NCBI GenBank assembly: GCA_002689995.1
Contig: NZIV01000011.1
Location: 33,025-97,024, forward strand
Source of the DNA: Fidelibacterota bacterium
Lineage (GTDB): Bacteria; Fidelibacterota; Marinisomatia; SCGC-AAA003-L08; GCA-2689995
Direction of reading: 5' to 3'
DNA: 64,000 bases
The notes beneath the pieces were generated by a model. That model made no database searches. It saw only the letters and a list, made by a program, of their open reading frames with translations, and was not told the DNA's origin. Positions 39,901 through 48,675 of the stretch are shown piece after piece. Made by a program: the position numbers and the translations under genes. Positions within the stretch are counted from its first letter, which is position 1. Every line of letters starts with the position of its first letter.

Positions 39901-40062
39901 CCACTGACCTTTGATATTGCTGGTGGTGCAGAGTATTGGAGACCTTTAGCGGTTAGTATAATCTTTGGTCTTTTAGTAGCCACAATTCTTACCTTAGTAG
40001 TCATCCCAATTTTATATTCATTTATTGGAGGGGCTAAAGGGGATAATTTGAAAAGTATTTAA
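36982..40062 (+). CDS. RND-family efflux pump (AcrB/MexF type)
   Basis: This 1,026-residue inner-membrane pump has 12 membrane helices in two pseudo-repeats with large periplasmic loops. Recognisable regions are the N-terminal YFIIPREAVPEIKVPVANI, the proton-relay helix MVLGIVVDGAIIVAE with its Asp, and the C-terminal VALTGIVVNDAIVMISQI. The start PREAVPEI is seen in pumps of the MdtBC-like or heavy-metal/multidrug group; substrate specificity cannot be read out. Its end overlaps the convergent glycosyltransferase gene by 29 bases. Confidence 0.94.
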   Translation: MKITEKAIDYPLISSFLCFLIFSLGLFSYFIIPREAVPEIKVPVANIFNQYLGAGPEEIENEILKPLEESLEELEDIDFIRSYALQGFAYTVVGFPPESDMKSSLDELREKVSDAESNYIDEIEKSKITQVSFDDVPILILNIFGDYPTNQLSEIAENFKDEIENIKGVNEVTIFGDLNREISIDVNPTLLKLHNIPIQGIIRALQSNNLNMPGGSVELNGQDLLVRTVGKFNSLESISNLMIYKFPDGSIVRIKDVATVKDIYEDQLSYSRFNTINSITLLIRKKVGFNIIETSKEIENLVENLSISFPPAIQYEFSNRLAEETEQSTAQLSQNALFGAILVIITLYFGIGLRNALIVAFAIPFSILTAYLFQYIFNISQSGITMFSLIMVLGIVVDGAIIVAEATYRQMELGLNKKDASKKAINKVGSPILTSVLTTIAAFAPMMFMTGIMGQFMSYIPKIVIFSLIGAAIADHFLIPVLSSLFMTINTKNSLMSGDWIGAKIYKKIINWALKNRKLTLTYTFSSFLIGIFILFLSASSSFNLVKVQVFPNVPKPRFIIDIETEPGSDLNYTNSITESIEQILINMYEVERFAATVGQSGVQNVRLSQGTALGSEVAQINVDLIDKSERDRDVNEIIIFLQNKVKNIPGVDFSFSLIKEGPPVEDRLVLDISGEDLSLISDVSEDIIKIFKDIGGIYNIRSSLSKSRKEIQVKINEDKAAMLGVNSQSIAQTISSALFGFEVTKFNQESKEIPVKVKLANTDKDIFSTLNNLEVPTNKNTLELMSSVADIEFKQGQASIYRKDFKRTISISADVYEDYSLIDIQRDVESKISKLKLPSGIITNFGGVDDETSESFKTLGKSMLIAFFVILILLAFQFKSLKQPFIIAITIPLSFIGVIFGLMITRVPFGMMSFFGVVALTGIVVNDAIVMISQINDYRDEGLNLFDSLVEGGKTRLRPILLTTITTISGLIPLTFDIAGGAEYWRPLAVSIIFGLLVATILTLVVIPILYSFIGGAKGDNLKSI

Positions 40063-41152
40063 GTAATCGATGTGTTTTTAAACCATCGAACCAACAAAGG
40101 AATTGGTGTTCAAAGTTTTTATTATTATTTGATGATAGTTGGAGCCCATTCCAAGTTTTTTCTATATTATTATTAATTAAAAATAATGGTAATTTTATAT
40201 TAACTTGATTAGCATTAGATAATATTTTATCAATTGATTTTTTAAATCCATCATTCCCAATTTCTAGCCAATTTTTTAATATTTTAAATGCTTCTTTATT
40301 ATAGTAAAGCTTTTCTAGGTCATATCCTTGTTTAGCTTGATGGATTCTAAATCCAGTACCTAAATATACTCTGTCTGAAATACGAGAACTTGGGAAAACT
40401 AGTTTTCTTTTTATTACTTTTACTGAGCTTGTTTTAACAACATTTTGTAAAAAATAAAAATCTTCAGTAGCTTTTTTAGGTGGAATCCCTCCTGCCTTTA
40501 TGTAGCATTTTCTAGTAAAAGCCATTGCCGAACCCATTGTAATAAATCCATATGGAGAATTAACTTTAGCTAAATTATTTGCTGTAGAATAAAGAAATTT
40601 TTCATATTTTCTAATTGCATTTTCTTCTATTTGGCCTATCGCTTTTTGATGAAATATACCAGGAATAATGCAATTATAAACACCTTTATCAAAATATGAT
40701 TTTAAAATATATAGGTAGTTTTGTTCTACTAGAGTGTCTGCGTCTAATGCGATTAAAATTGAATTCGAGTTAGTAAACTTTAATGATAAATCAAATCCTA
40801 TCCTTCTAGCTAATCCAACCCCTGCTTTTTTTTTAGGTAGAGGATAATTTTTAAATGCATCAATAGTACATATATCAAAATTGAAATTAGATTCATTAAT
40901 ACTATTAATCGTAATTTGATTTTCATTGAAAATATTCTTACATGGATTAGTGGGATTATTTATAACAATAACAACAAGTAAAGAAGTAGGATTAATATTT
41001 TTTTGTCCTGAAATAGACCTAAGCGTTGGTATTATTTCAATACCTTCATTAAATGATGGAATAACTATTATAAATGAATATTTATCTTTTAAACCTGTCT
41101 TATCAATAATCCAAGGGCTAGTAATTGCATTTTTTTTTAAATATTTATTCAA
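40034..41152 (-). CDS. Family 2 glycosyltransferase
   Basis: This 372-residue GT-A-fold enzyme starts its catalytic domain with FIIVIPSFNEGIEIIPTLRS and has the nucleotide-sugar metal motif ALDADTLVEQNYL. An acceptor-side ED pair occurs in PPKKATEDFYFLQN. There are no obvious membrane helices. It is a single gene between convergent and divergent neighbours, and the acceptor (lipid, glycan or protein) is unknown. Confidence 0.85.
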   Translation of the reverse strand: MNKYLKKNAITSPWIIDKTGLKDKYSFIIVIPSFNEGIEIIPTLRSISGQKNINPTSLLVVIVINNPTNPCKNIFNENQITINSINESNFNFDICTIDAFKNYPLPKKKAGVGLARRIGFDLSLKFTNSNSILIALDADTLVEQNYLYILKSYFDKGVYNCIIPGIFHQKAIGQIEENAIRKYEKFLYSTANNLAKVNSPYGFITMGSAMAFTRKCYIKAGGIPPKKATEDFYFLQNVVKTSSVKVIKRKLVFPSSRISDRVYLGTGFRIHQAKQGYDLEKLYYNKEAFKILKNWLEIGNDGFKKSIDKILSNANQVNIKLPLFLINNNIEKTWNGLQLSSNNNKNFEHQFLCWFDGLKTHRLLKYFSNYPL

Positions 41153-41287
41153 GTTTAGTTATTTTTTATAAATATGAGATATTTAATATAATGAAGTACT
41201 CTAATTTTAAATTTTCCAAAGATTTTTTTATAAAATTAGGTTAATAATTTTAGATTAATAATCAAAATTAATTATCCTGAAGATTAC

Positions 41288-41797
41288 TTAATTAACTAAT
41301 CTGATATCTATACCAAGCTTTTTACTATGCTTATCTAAAATATCAATCAATTGATTTTCATCAAGATTTTTAGGTAGCTTAATTAAGGCATTTAAATTAA
41401 ATAGTGGAGTTGCAGAAATTGGAGCTAAATCTATAAAGGTTTCTAATTCAATTATATTTATATTATATGTAGCAAGTTTTTTAGTAAGTGAGTGAACTAT
41501 TCCTTCATTATCTGCTCCAGAAAGCTTTAACTTTTTAAAATGTGATATCTTTTCATTATCTAATTTTTTAGTTTGTATTATTTGGGCCTGAAGATTTATG
41601 TTTTTATTTAGATTTAATTTTAAATTCATTGCTTCTAAATTTGAAAGTGATATTAAAATTATCATTACAAATTGGTTTCCCATTTTCACCATTTTACTTT
41701 CTTCTATATTCCCGCCATTATTTTCAATGAGACCACTAAGAGTCGAAACTAATCCAGGTTTATCTGCTCCAAATGCTGTTAAAATATATGATTGCAT
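41288..41797 (-). CDS. GcvR-like tandem ACT-domain regulator
   Basis: This 169-residue protein consists of two ACT domains, the first starting YILTAFGADKPGLVSTLSG and the second LKLSGADNEGIVHSLTKKLA. This is the layout of GcvR, the glycine-cleavage repressor partner, and related amino-acid-sensing proteins. There is no DNA-binding domain, so it would act through a partner protein. It is divergent from selD with a gap of about 110 bases. Confidence 0.85.
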   Translation of the reverse strand: MQSYILTAFGADKPGLVSTLSGLIENNGGNIEESKMVKMGNQFVMIILISLSNLEAMNLKLNLNKNINLQAQIIQTKKLDNEKISHFKKLKLSGADNEGIVHSLTKKLATYNINIIELETFIDLAPISATPLFNLNALIKLPKNLDENQLIDILDKHSKKLGIDIRLVN

Positions 41798-41908
41798 AAT
41801 GTCTCCAAAATGATAATTTTAATTATAAATATTTTATAGTAAAATACGCTTTTGCGCCTTTTTTATATAATTAATTTTTTTTAACAATTAATGAAAATTT
41901 AATAAATA

Positions 41909-42970
41909 ATGTTTAATACTTCAAAAAAACGAAATCCGAAAAAATTAACATCATTTAGTAGCGGTGCAGGTTGAGCCTGTAAATTAAGTCCGGAGGATTT
42001 AGAAAATGTATTATCTAGTATAAATGAACAAAAAATATCAACTGGATTACTAGGTTATGCTACTAACGATGATTGTGCAGTTTACCCATTAGAAAGTGGG
42101 CAAAAAATTATTCAATCGGTTGATTTTTTTACTCCAATCGTTGATGATCCATTTGAATTTGGAAGAATTGCCGCAGCTAATTCATTATCAGATATTTATG
42201 CTATGGGAGGAAAACCTTTATTTGCATTAAATATAGCATGTTTTCCTTCAGATGATTTACCATTAGAAATTTTAACAGAAATATTAAATGGTGGTCTTGA
42301 TTGTGCAAAAGAAGCTGGGATTCCAATTTTAGGAGGACATACTGTTAGAGATGCTGAACCTAAGTATGGATTAGTTGTGACAGGAATAATTGAAGAAGAA
42401 AAAGAAATAAAAAATAGTCAAGCTCAGGCTGGAGATGTTTTAGTTCTTACTAAACCATTAGGAACAGGAATAATTTCTACAGCAATTAAACAGGGCAAAG
42501 CTCCTGAAAATATGATAAATGATGCCATTAATAATATGTCTACATTGAATTTAAGTTCAGCAAAATCAATGAAAGGACTTCCAATATCTGCATGTACAGA
42601 TATTACAGGCTTTGGATTACTTGGACATTTATTTGAAATATGTAAAAATAGTAATGTCTCTGCCGTGATTGAATTTAATAAAGTTCCTTTTTTGGAAGGT
42701 GTTTTTGAACTAGCACAAAATGGTGTTATACCAGGTGGAACAAAAAAAAATTTAAAATTTGTAGAAAGTTATATTGATTTTGATGATGTTTTATTGGGTT
42801 ATCAAAGGTTAATGCTTGCAGATGCTCAAACTTCTGGAGGACTGTTAATTTCTATCCCTTCTGAAAATTCAAAAAAATTAATTCAAAATTTAAAAGAAAA
42901 TAAAACTTTATCTTATGAAGTTATTGGACAAATATATAAAAAAGCTGAAAAATCAATATATGTACAATGA
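41909..42970 (+). CDS. selD: Selenophosphate synthetase, itself a selenoprotein (UGA at 41972)
   Basis: This 353-residue enzyme makes selenophosphate from selenide and ATP, the selenium donor for selenocysteine. The frame from the ATG at 41909 runs through a UGA at 41972-41974 (Sec22) in the motif GAG-Sec-ACK, which aligns with the catalytic Cys/Sec and Lys of SelD (GCGCK in E. coli). Then come YATNDDCAVYP, DFFTPIVDDPFEFGRIAAAN, GGHTVRDAEPKYGLVV and TDITGFGLLGH, all family signatures. A SECIS-like hairpin follows the UGA. Many bacterial SelD proteins are selenoproteins, so this is strong evidence that the genome decodes UGA as Sec. apaG overlaps its stop. Confidence 0.95.
41972..42002 (+). 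promoter_or_regulatory. Candidate SECIS element in selD
   Basis: Eight pairs (41984-41991 with 41995-42002, including two G-U pairs) enclose the apical loop GGA at 41992-41994, which starts 17 nt after the UGA. Loop position and leading G match the other two candidate SECIS elements in this window. Confidence 0.75.
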
Positions 42971-43362
42971 TTGAAGATATCTCTAGTTTAGAAACTAATG
43001 GATTTAAGGTATTAGCAAAATCAATTTATGTACCTGAGATATCAAATGTTAAAAAGTCTAAGTATTTTTTCGCATATATAATTCGAATAATTAATCAAAG
43101 TCAAATTTCCGCAACTTTAAGGCGCAGATACTGGGAAATTACAGATGGATTTGGGAAAATAGATATCGTTAAAGGGGAAGGTGTAATTGGTAGACAACCT
43201 AAAATAGAGCCAGGTGATTATTATGTTTATTCCAGTTATTGTCCAATAAAAACTACATATGGATTCATGAAAGGGTATTATGAAATGGAAAATAATGAGG
43301 GTAATTTTTTTAATATTAAAATTCCACCATTTCAATTAATTATTCCTAATACTATTAATTAG
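42967..43362 (+). CDS. apaG: ApaG-domain protein
   Basis: This 131-residue protein has the fibronectin-III-like ApaG fold with the signatures FFAYIIRIINQSQ, LRRRYWEITDGFGKI, VKGEGVIGRQPKIEPG and YYVYSSYCPIKTTYGFMKG. ApaG proteins have been linked to metal efflux and, in some bacteria, to dinucleotide binding; the function remains loosely defined. The ATG overlaps the selD stop (ATGA), so it is translationally coupled to the selenium gene. Confidence 0.92.
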   Translation: MIEDISSLETNGFKVLAKSIYVPEISNVKKSKYFFAYIIRIINQSQISATLRRRYWEITDGFGKIDIVKGEGVIGRQPKIEPGDYYVYSSYCPIKTTYGFMKGYYEMENNEGNFFNIKIPPFQLIIPNTIN

Positions 43363-43411
43363 ATTATAGTTAGTTTCAAATAATTTATTAGTTTTAAACA
43401 AGACATTATAA

Positions 43412-44582
43412 ATGAAAAGAATTTATTTAGATAATAATGCTACAACTAAGGTTGATCCAGAAGTTTTTGATAAAATGCTTCCTTGGTTTATAGAAAATTA
43501 TGGGAACGAAATGAGTAATTCACACTCATTTGGTTGGGAAGCACGGGAAGCAGTAGATATTGCTCGAGAACAAATAGCTTCTGAAATTGGTTCGGAACCT
43601 TCAGAAATTATATTTACAAGTGGTGCGACCGAATCTATTAATATTGCTTTAAGAGGTGTTATAAAGAAGTCTTATATAAAACCACATATTATTACACTAA
43701 AAACTGAACATAAAGCGGTATTAGATACACTTAATAATTTAGAGCAAAACGGAGTTGAAGTAACTTATTTAAATGTTAAAAAAAATGGAATTATTGATTT
43801 TTCGACAATAAAAAATGCGATAAAAAAAAATACCGTTTTAGTCTCAGTTTTACATGGTAATAATGAAATTGGTGTGATACAACCAATAAAAATAATCGGT
43901 GAAATTTGTAGAGAAAATAAGATTTTATTCCATGTTGATGGTGCTCAAACTTTAGGTAAGATTATTTTAAATATGAATGAATTAAATATTGATTTATTTT
44001 CAATGTCATCTCATAAATTATATGGACCTAAAGGAGTTGGAGCACTTTATATTCGTAGAAAAAATCCTAGAGTGAATTTGATTCCAATTACCACAGGGGG
44101 TGGACAAGAAAAGGGTATTCGTCCAGGAACATTGCCTGTTCCATTAATAGTTGGGTTTGGTGAAGCTATGAGACTAGCGATTAAAAATTTAGAATTAGAC
44201 TCCAAAAGAATAAAAAAAAATGAGAGATAAACTAATTTTTGGATTAAATCAAAATATTGAAAATATTATTATTAATGGTGACTTAAAAAATAGGTTGGTT
44301 GGGAATTTAAATGTCAGTTTTCCAAATATTAAAGGTGATAGCTTGATTATGAGTTTAGGAAAAATTGCAGTATCTACTGGGTCTGCCTGTACGTCTTCAG
44401 CATCCAAAGTATCACATGTTTTGAAAGCAATTAGTCTATCTAATGAACTTGCTTCTTCAACAATTCGTATTGGAATTGGACGATTTAATTCAGATAAGGA
44501 TATTGAAGTAGCTATAGAAGTTATTTCTAGAGTTGTAAATGATTTAAAAATAAAAAGGAAGAAATATGAATTTATCAGTTGA
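43412..44582 (+). CDS. Cysteine desulfurase, frame interrupted at an A9 run
   Basis: This is a PLP-dependent NifS/IscS-type enzyme that removes sulfur (or selenium from selenocysteine) for cofactor synthesis. Frame 1 (43412-44230) carries YLDNNATTKVDPEV, HVDGAQTLGKI and the PLP Lys in SMSSHKLYGPKGVG, ending in KKNER. Frame 2 (from 44220) continues MRDKLIFGLNQN and contains the catalytic Cys loop STGSACTSSASKVSH. The switch lies in nine A residues at 44212-44220; one A fewer gives the normal RIKKMRDKL junction. Transcriptional slippage, a +1 frameshift or an assembly error would each explain it. The position after selD and before SufT- and DUF2480-like genes suggests sulfur/selenium or Fe-S supply. 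Confidence 0.85.
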
Positions 44583-44922
44583 TGAACAAGTAATAGACGT
44601 TTTAAAACAATGTTATGACCCTGAAATTCCAATAGATTTATGGAGCCTAGGATTAATCTATCATATAGAAATTAAAGATATTGAAGACGGATTAAAGAAC
44701 GTTCACATTATAATGTCATTAACAACTCCTGGTTGTAAGATGGGTGATAGTATGTCATTAGATATAAAAACTAAATTGGAAGCAACAGAATTTGTAAAAG
44801 AAGCAAAAGTTGAAATTACATTTGAACCACCTTGGACACCTGAAATGATGGCTGAAGATGCTAGAAAAAAACTAGGTTTTACCAAGCCTGTTGAAAATAA
44901 AGTAAACACTACTTGGGAGTAA
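44566..44922 (+). CDS. SufT/MIP18-family (DUF59) Fe-S assembly protein
   Basis: This 118-residue protein matches the DUF59/MIP18 family: CYDPEIPIDLWSLGLIY followed by MSLTTPGCKMGDSM (conserved Cys) and a late FEPPWTPEMMAEDARKKLG. SufT-type proteins help deliver or mature iron-sulfur clusters. It overlaps the end of the cysteine desulfurase by 17 bases and is one base from the DUF2480-like gene, so the three form an Fe-S unit. Confidence 0.9.
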   Translation: MNLSVDEQVIDVLKQCYDPEIPIDLWSLGLIYHIEIKDIEDGLKNVHIIMSLTTPGCKMGDSMSLDIKTKLEATEFVKEAKVEITFEPPWTPEMMAEDARKKLGFTKPVENKVNTTWE

Positions 44923-44923
44923 G

Positions 44924-45169
44924 ATGGAAACAGTTAGCCTTGATAATTTTTTATCTAATGGTTTGATTAGAGAAAAGCAGTTTAGAGAACTAGTCAATCA
45001 AACTAATTGGTCAATTTATAAAGATAAACGTGTAATAATTAAAGGGTGTGCATCCGTTCCAGTACCTACTTGGGCCTATTTAATAATTACAACGCAATTA
45101 GTAGGTATCGCTAATCAAATTCTATATGGTGAGCCTTGTGCTGCAGTAAAGATTTATTCAAAGGCTTAA
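44924..45169 (+). CDS. Short DUF2480-like protein
   Basis: This is an 81-residue protein. GLIREKQFRELVNQTNWS, then IIKGCASVPVPTWAYL and LYGEPCAAVKIYSKA, match blocks of DUF2480 proteins, which are usually about twice as long and found beside SufT-like genes in Bacteroidota. Two conserved Cys are kept (in KGCAS and GEPCA). It may be a natural short form or a remnant with the middle removed. It follows the SufT-like gene by one base. Confidence 0.7.
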   Translation: METVSLDNFLSNGLIREKQFRELVNQTNWSIYKDKRVIIKGCASVPVPTWAYLIITTQLVGIANQILYGEPCAAVKIYSKA

Positions 45170-47781
45170 AGGTCGAACCAATAATTTAATTTTATAAATA
45201 AAGAATAGTCTAAGTAAGTTTCTACCCACTTATCATTTTCAGAATATTCTATAACTTCAAACGGGTCTGATAATAATTTTCCATTTATTATTTTATAGTA
45301 GGTATAAACAATATAAAGGCTTGAACCAGGGCTATAATCCCAATGAAAAACAATATTAGTAGAATAGCTTGTATATTTGGGGTATAAAGTTGGCTCAATT
45401 TTTGGAGTTACCAATTTACTACCTGAATTAAAATCATTTTCTTCATCCATTGAAAAATTAAGCGGATCCATGTAAGGTTCATAATATTCAAGATTATTAA
45501 TTGGGAATTCAGAAGAATCAGGAATTAATTCTAAAAAATTTAAATGATTAGTATGGCTGTAAAAATACTCAGTGTATAATTGTAAGGATGTATTTCGATT
45601 AAAACTAATATTAAATCGAGATGTCAAATTAGTAACTCGGTTTTGTGCATTACTGAATATAAAGTGTTTAGTCTTTATCTCTAAATTTGGATTATCAATT
45701 GAAATTTCATTCGATTCTGTAATCTCAACCCAATGATATTTTTCACTAGAATATCCATTATAATAATCAAAGCTTACTTTTAAATTTTCATTTGGACTAA
45801 AATTAAGATTTGCATAAATATTAGATCCAAAATCAGATAAGTCATTCCTACCTAAACCATATTCAAATCTTGAAGAAAACAAATTCCTTTGATCTGTTTG
45901 AATAAAAAGTTTCAACCCTTCTGATTTAGAATCTATAGTGATGGGGCCTAAATCACCATCTTCATAGTCATAGGTTAGTAAATCATTAAAGTTTTTAGGA
46001 CTATATTCCCAAATAATTCCTGAATTCCAGTAATTCGCCCAATATTGATTTGCAGACAAAATTAATTTTTTCTCAATTGGAAGATTATCTAAATTTTCAG
46101 CGTATTCAATTTCAGAGGAAAAATATAATCTTCTGAATTTCCAAAATGAATTTCTAATTTTATACCCTATTCCAAAAGAGTATTCTTCTAAATTATTTCG
46201 CCATAAATAACCAGTTTTTTCTAAATTAAAGGATTTATCATAATATGAATTTAGAAACCAAATTTCCCATGGGTGTGTAGATTCATATGTCGCAGATGAT
46301 GTAAATCCAATTCCTTTTTTGGAGTTGACATTTGATTTTACTAGTTGAAAATCTGAGTAAATTTGATTTCCAAATAAAGATAAAACGCCATCAAGAGATA
46401 ATGCGGAAGAAGAACTAAAGCTATTAGTCATATTAGAATATATCATTCCCAGGTACGAATTACCATCAAAAATATCTTGAATCAATCTTAAATTAGTATA
46501 TTTGTTAATATTTCGCTGTATATCAAAATTTGTTAATTCATTATGTGTAATAGCTCGTAACACCCCATAAGTAAATCCTGAATTAGTTTTCCCAACTAAT
46601 TTATATGCTGATGTAATATTTGTTTTTTGAGTAATTGAATCATTTAAATTGGCGTTTATTGCTTTTATTTCACCTTTAATTAAAATGCTATCTAAGCTTT
46701 CTCCTATTCTTCTGGAGTAAAATACATTTATTGGTGTTTCAAATATTGAAGCACTCTCCAAAAAAAATGCTCTTTTTTCAGTATAATAAGTTTCATAAGC
46801 AGTTAGGTTAATCTCTGTAGGATCAGCTTCTATTTGACCGAAATCTGGGTTAATAGTTGTTTCTAAAGAAACATCTGTATTGAAATTATATTTTATATCA
46901 AGTCCAATATTTTTTAATTGTGACATATCATTATAATTTTCAAAACTTCCGTTTATGTCATTAGGCTTTATAATTTTATTTTCATAGTTATTTTGCCCAA
47001 AAATCATATAAGGTTTAAATTGAAGTTTCCTCTGAATCATAAATTTTTTAAGACCAATTAAATGACCAAATTTTGATGCTATTCCACCAATGCCATGTGG
47101 ATAGCCAACCCAAGAAATATATTCATTATTTCTATGTATATATCTTGCAATATTTAATCCCCAAATCATTTCATCTTTTTTTGAAAATCGAAATGCAGAA
47201 AAAGGAATTTTCATTTCAATTATCCATCCAGCAGAGTCTATTTGTGTTTCTGATGTCCAAACTGCATTCCAATCTCCATCATAATTTGAATCATCAAATA
47301 CAAACTCATCTAATTGTACGCCTGATGCATTGACTGAAAATGCAAATGCGGTTTGATGATCATGCCGTGAATCAAATTCAATCCTAAAATAATCAGCTTT
47401 ATCGTCAAAACCTTCATACCAATCATCTCTTAATGTTAGTTTTGTAGTAATCTTTTTTGGATTATTATCATATAATCTTGCCAAGACAAATAAGTTGGAA
47501 TTATTATATAATAATTTGACTTCAGTTTTTTGGGTTGGTTTACTCATATTGATTGGATCTGTTTGAATAAAATCAGTTATTGAAATTGCTGATTCCCAAA
47601 TTTTATCATCTCCAATTCCATCAATAGATGGCTCGTTATTTATATAAGTAATCTGTGCAATTTTACCTTTTTTATATTTATTAAGAGGTTCAATTGATTC
47701 GTAACTAAACACAAGTCTAAAAACAACGATAAATGAAGTTAAGTATTTTAATTTATTTTTTAAATTCAAAAAAATATCCAA
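45166..47781 (-). CDS. DUF5916 protein: CBM9-like domain plus outer-membrane barrel
   Basis: This 871-residue protein has an N-terminal signal segment, a family 9 carbohydrate-binding-like domain (about residues 45-245, with EPSIDGIGDDKIWESA and WIIEMKIPFSAFRF) and a long C-terminal region of amphipathic beta-strands starting after the DUF5916 block (YETYYTEKRAFFLESA). This matches outer-membrane proteins of the DUF5916 family, abundant in FCB bacteria and of unknown substrate. It is transcribed alone, converging on the DUF2480-like gene with a 4-base overlap. Confidence 0.85.
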   Translation of the reverse strand: MDIFLNLKNKLKYLTSFIVVFRLVFSYESIEPLNKYKKGKIAQITYINNEPSIDGIGDDKIWESAISITDFIQTDPINMSKPTQKTEVKLLYNNSNLFVLARLYDNNPKKITTKLTLRDDWYEGFDDKADYFRIEFDSRHDHQTAFAFSVNASGVQLDEFVFDDSNYDGDWNAVWTSETQIDSAGWIIEMKIPFSAFRFSKKDEMIWGLNIARYIHRNNEYISWVGYPHGIGGIASKFGHLIGLKKFMIQRKLQFKPYMIFGQNNYENKIIKPNDINGSFENYNDMSQLKNIGLDIKYNFNTDVSLETTINPDFGQIEADPTEINLTAYETYYTEKRAFFLESASIFETPINVFYSRRIGESLDSILIKGEIKAINANLNDSITQKTNITSAYKLVGKTNSGFTYGVLRAITHNELTNFDIQRNINKYTNLRLIQDIFDGNSYLGMIYSNMTNSFSSSSALSLDGVLSLFGNQIYSDFQLVKSNVNSKKGIGFTSSATYESTHPWEIWFLNSYYDKSFNLEKTGYLWRNNLEEYSFGIGYKIRNSFWKFRRLYFSSEIEYAENLDNLPIEKKLILSANQYWANYWNSGIIWEYSPKNFNDLLTYDYEDGDLGPITIDSKSEGLKLFIQTDQRNLFSSRFEYGLGRNDLSDFGSNIYANLNFSPNENLKVSFDYYNGYSSEKYHWVEITESNEISIDNPNLEIKTKHFIFSNAQNRVTNLTSRFNISFNRNTSLQLYTEYFYSHTNHLNFLELIPDSSEFPINNLEYYEPYMDPLNFSMDEENDFNSGSKLVTPKIEPTLYPKYTSYSTNIVFHWDYSPGSSLYIVYTYYKIINGKLLSDPFEVIEYSENDKWVETYLDYSLFIKLNYWFDL

Positions 47782-47891
47782 AAATTAGTGTAATAATTTA
47801 TCCATTATCTCTATAAGTAACTTTTTGTAATTTTAGGCATAGAATTCAACCATAATCCTTCAAATTTTAACTTAAAATACAGGAATAAATT

Positions 47892-48665
47892 ATGAAAATT
47901 GCAGTACTTGTTAAACAAGTCTTTGATAAAGACTCAAATATAAATATATCAGCAGATGGTTCGCTCTCCAATAGGGAAGACCTGACTTTATCTACTAATG
48001 AATGTGATTCCTATGCACTTGAAGAAGCTTTACAAATTAAAGAAAAAATTGGTGGAGAGGTAATTATATTATCAGTTGGTAATGACTCAGTTTTATCTGT
48101 TATAAAAGATGGGTTAGCGAAAGGGGCAGATAGAGGACTTCATATTAAAATTGATAATGAAGAAAAACTTGATGCTCTAGAGTTATCTAAATTAATTCAA
48201 GCAGCGTTAAAGAATGAAAATGTAGATATGGTTTTTTCAGGGTTACAGTCTGATGATAAAGGTTTTGGGCAAACAGGAATTTTATTAGCAGAATTAATGA
48301 ATCTATCGCATGCTTCTTTAGTGATGGGTACAGAAATTCAAAATGATTCAACTATTAGAATTAAAAGAGAGCTTGAAGCAGGATGGTTTCAGTGGGTAGA
48401 TTTATCTTTACCTACTTCTTTGACTATACAGTCGGGAATCAATAAGCCTCGTTACTCATCTCTGCGCGGAATTATGATGATGAAAAAAAAGAAAATTGAC
48501 ACTAAAACTATTGAAGATTTAGGATTTGAATTATCTCAAAAAACAAAAGTTGTTAAAATGTATGTTCCTGAAAAAACTAAAGAAACAGTATATATTGATG
48601 GATCTGTAAATGAAATAGTTGATCAATTAATTGATAAATTTGCCAATGATATAAAAGTATTATAA
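47892..48665 (+). CDS. etfB: Electron transfer flavoprotein beta subunit
   Basis: This 257-residue protein has the ETF beta motifs MKIAVLVKQVFD at the start, LTLSTNECDSYALEEALQIK, FSGLQSDDKGFGQTG and the AMP/FAD region KPRYSSLRGIMMMKKKK. With EtfA it accepts electrons from acyl-CoA dehydrogenases or similar enzymes. etfA follows by 10 bases with a good Shine-Dalgarno sequence (AAGGAG at 48665-48670). Confidence 0.95.
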   Translation: MKIAVLVKQVFDKDSNINISADGSLSNREDLTLSTNECDSYALEEALQIKEKIGGEVIILSVGNDSVLSVIKDGLAKGADRGLHIKIDNEEKLDALELSKLIQAALKNENVDMVFSGLQSDDKGFGQTGILLAELMNLSHASLVMGTEIQNDSTIRIKRELEAGWFQWVDLSLPTSLTIQSGINKPRYSSLRGIMMMKKKKIDTKTIEDLGFELSQKTKVVKMYVPEKTKETVYIDGSVNEIVDQLIDKFANDIKVL

Positions 48666-48675
48666 GGAGATAAAA

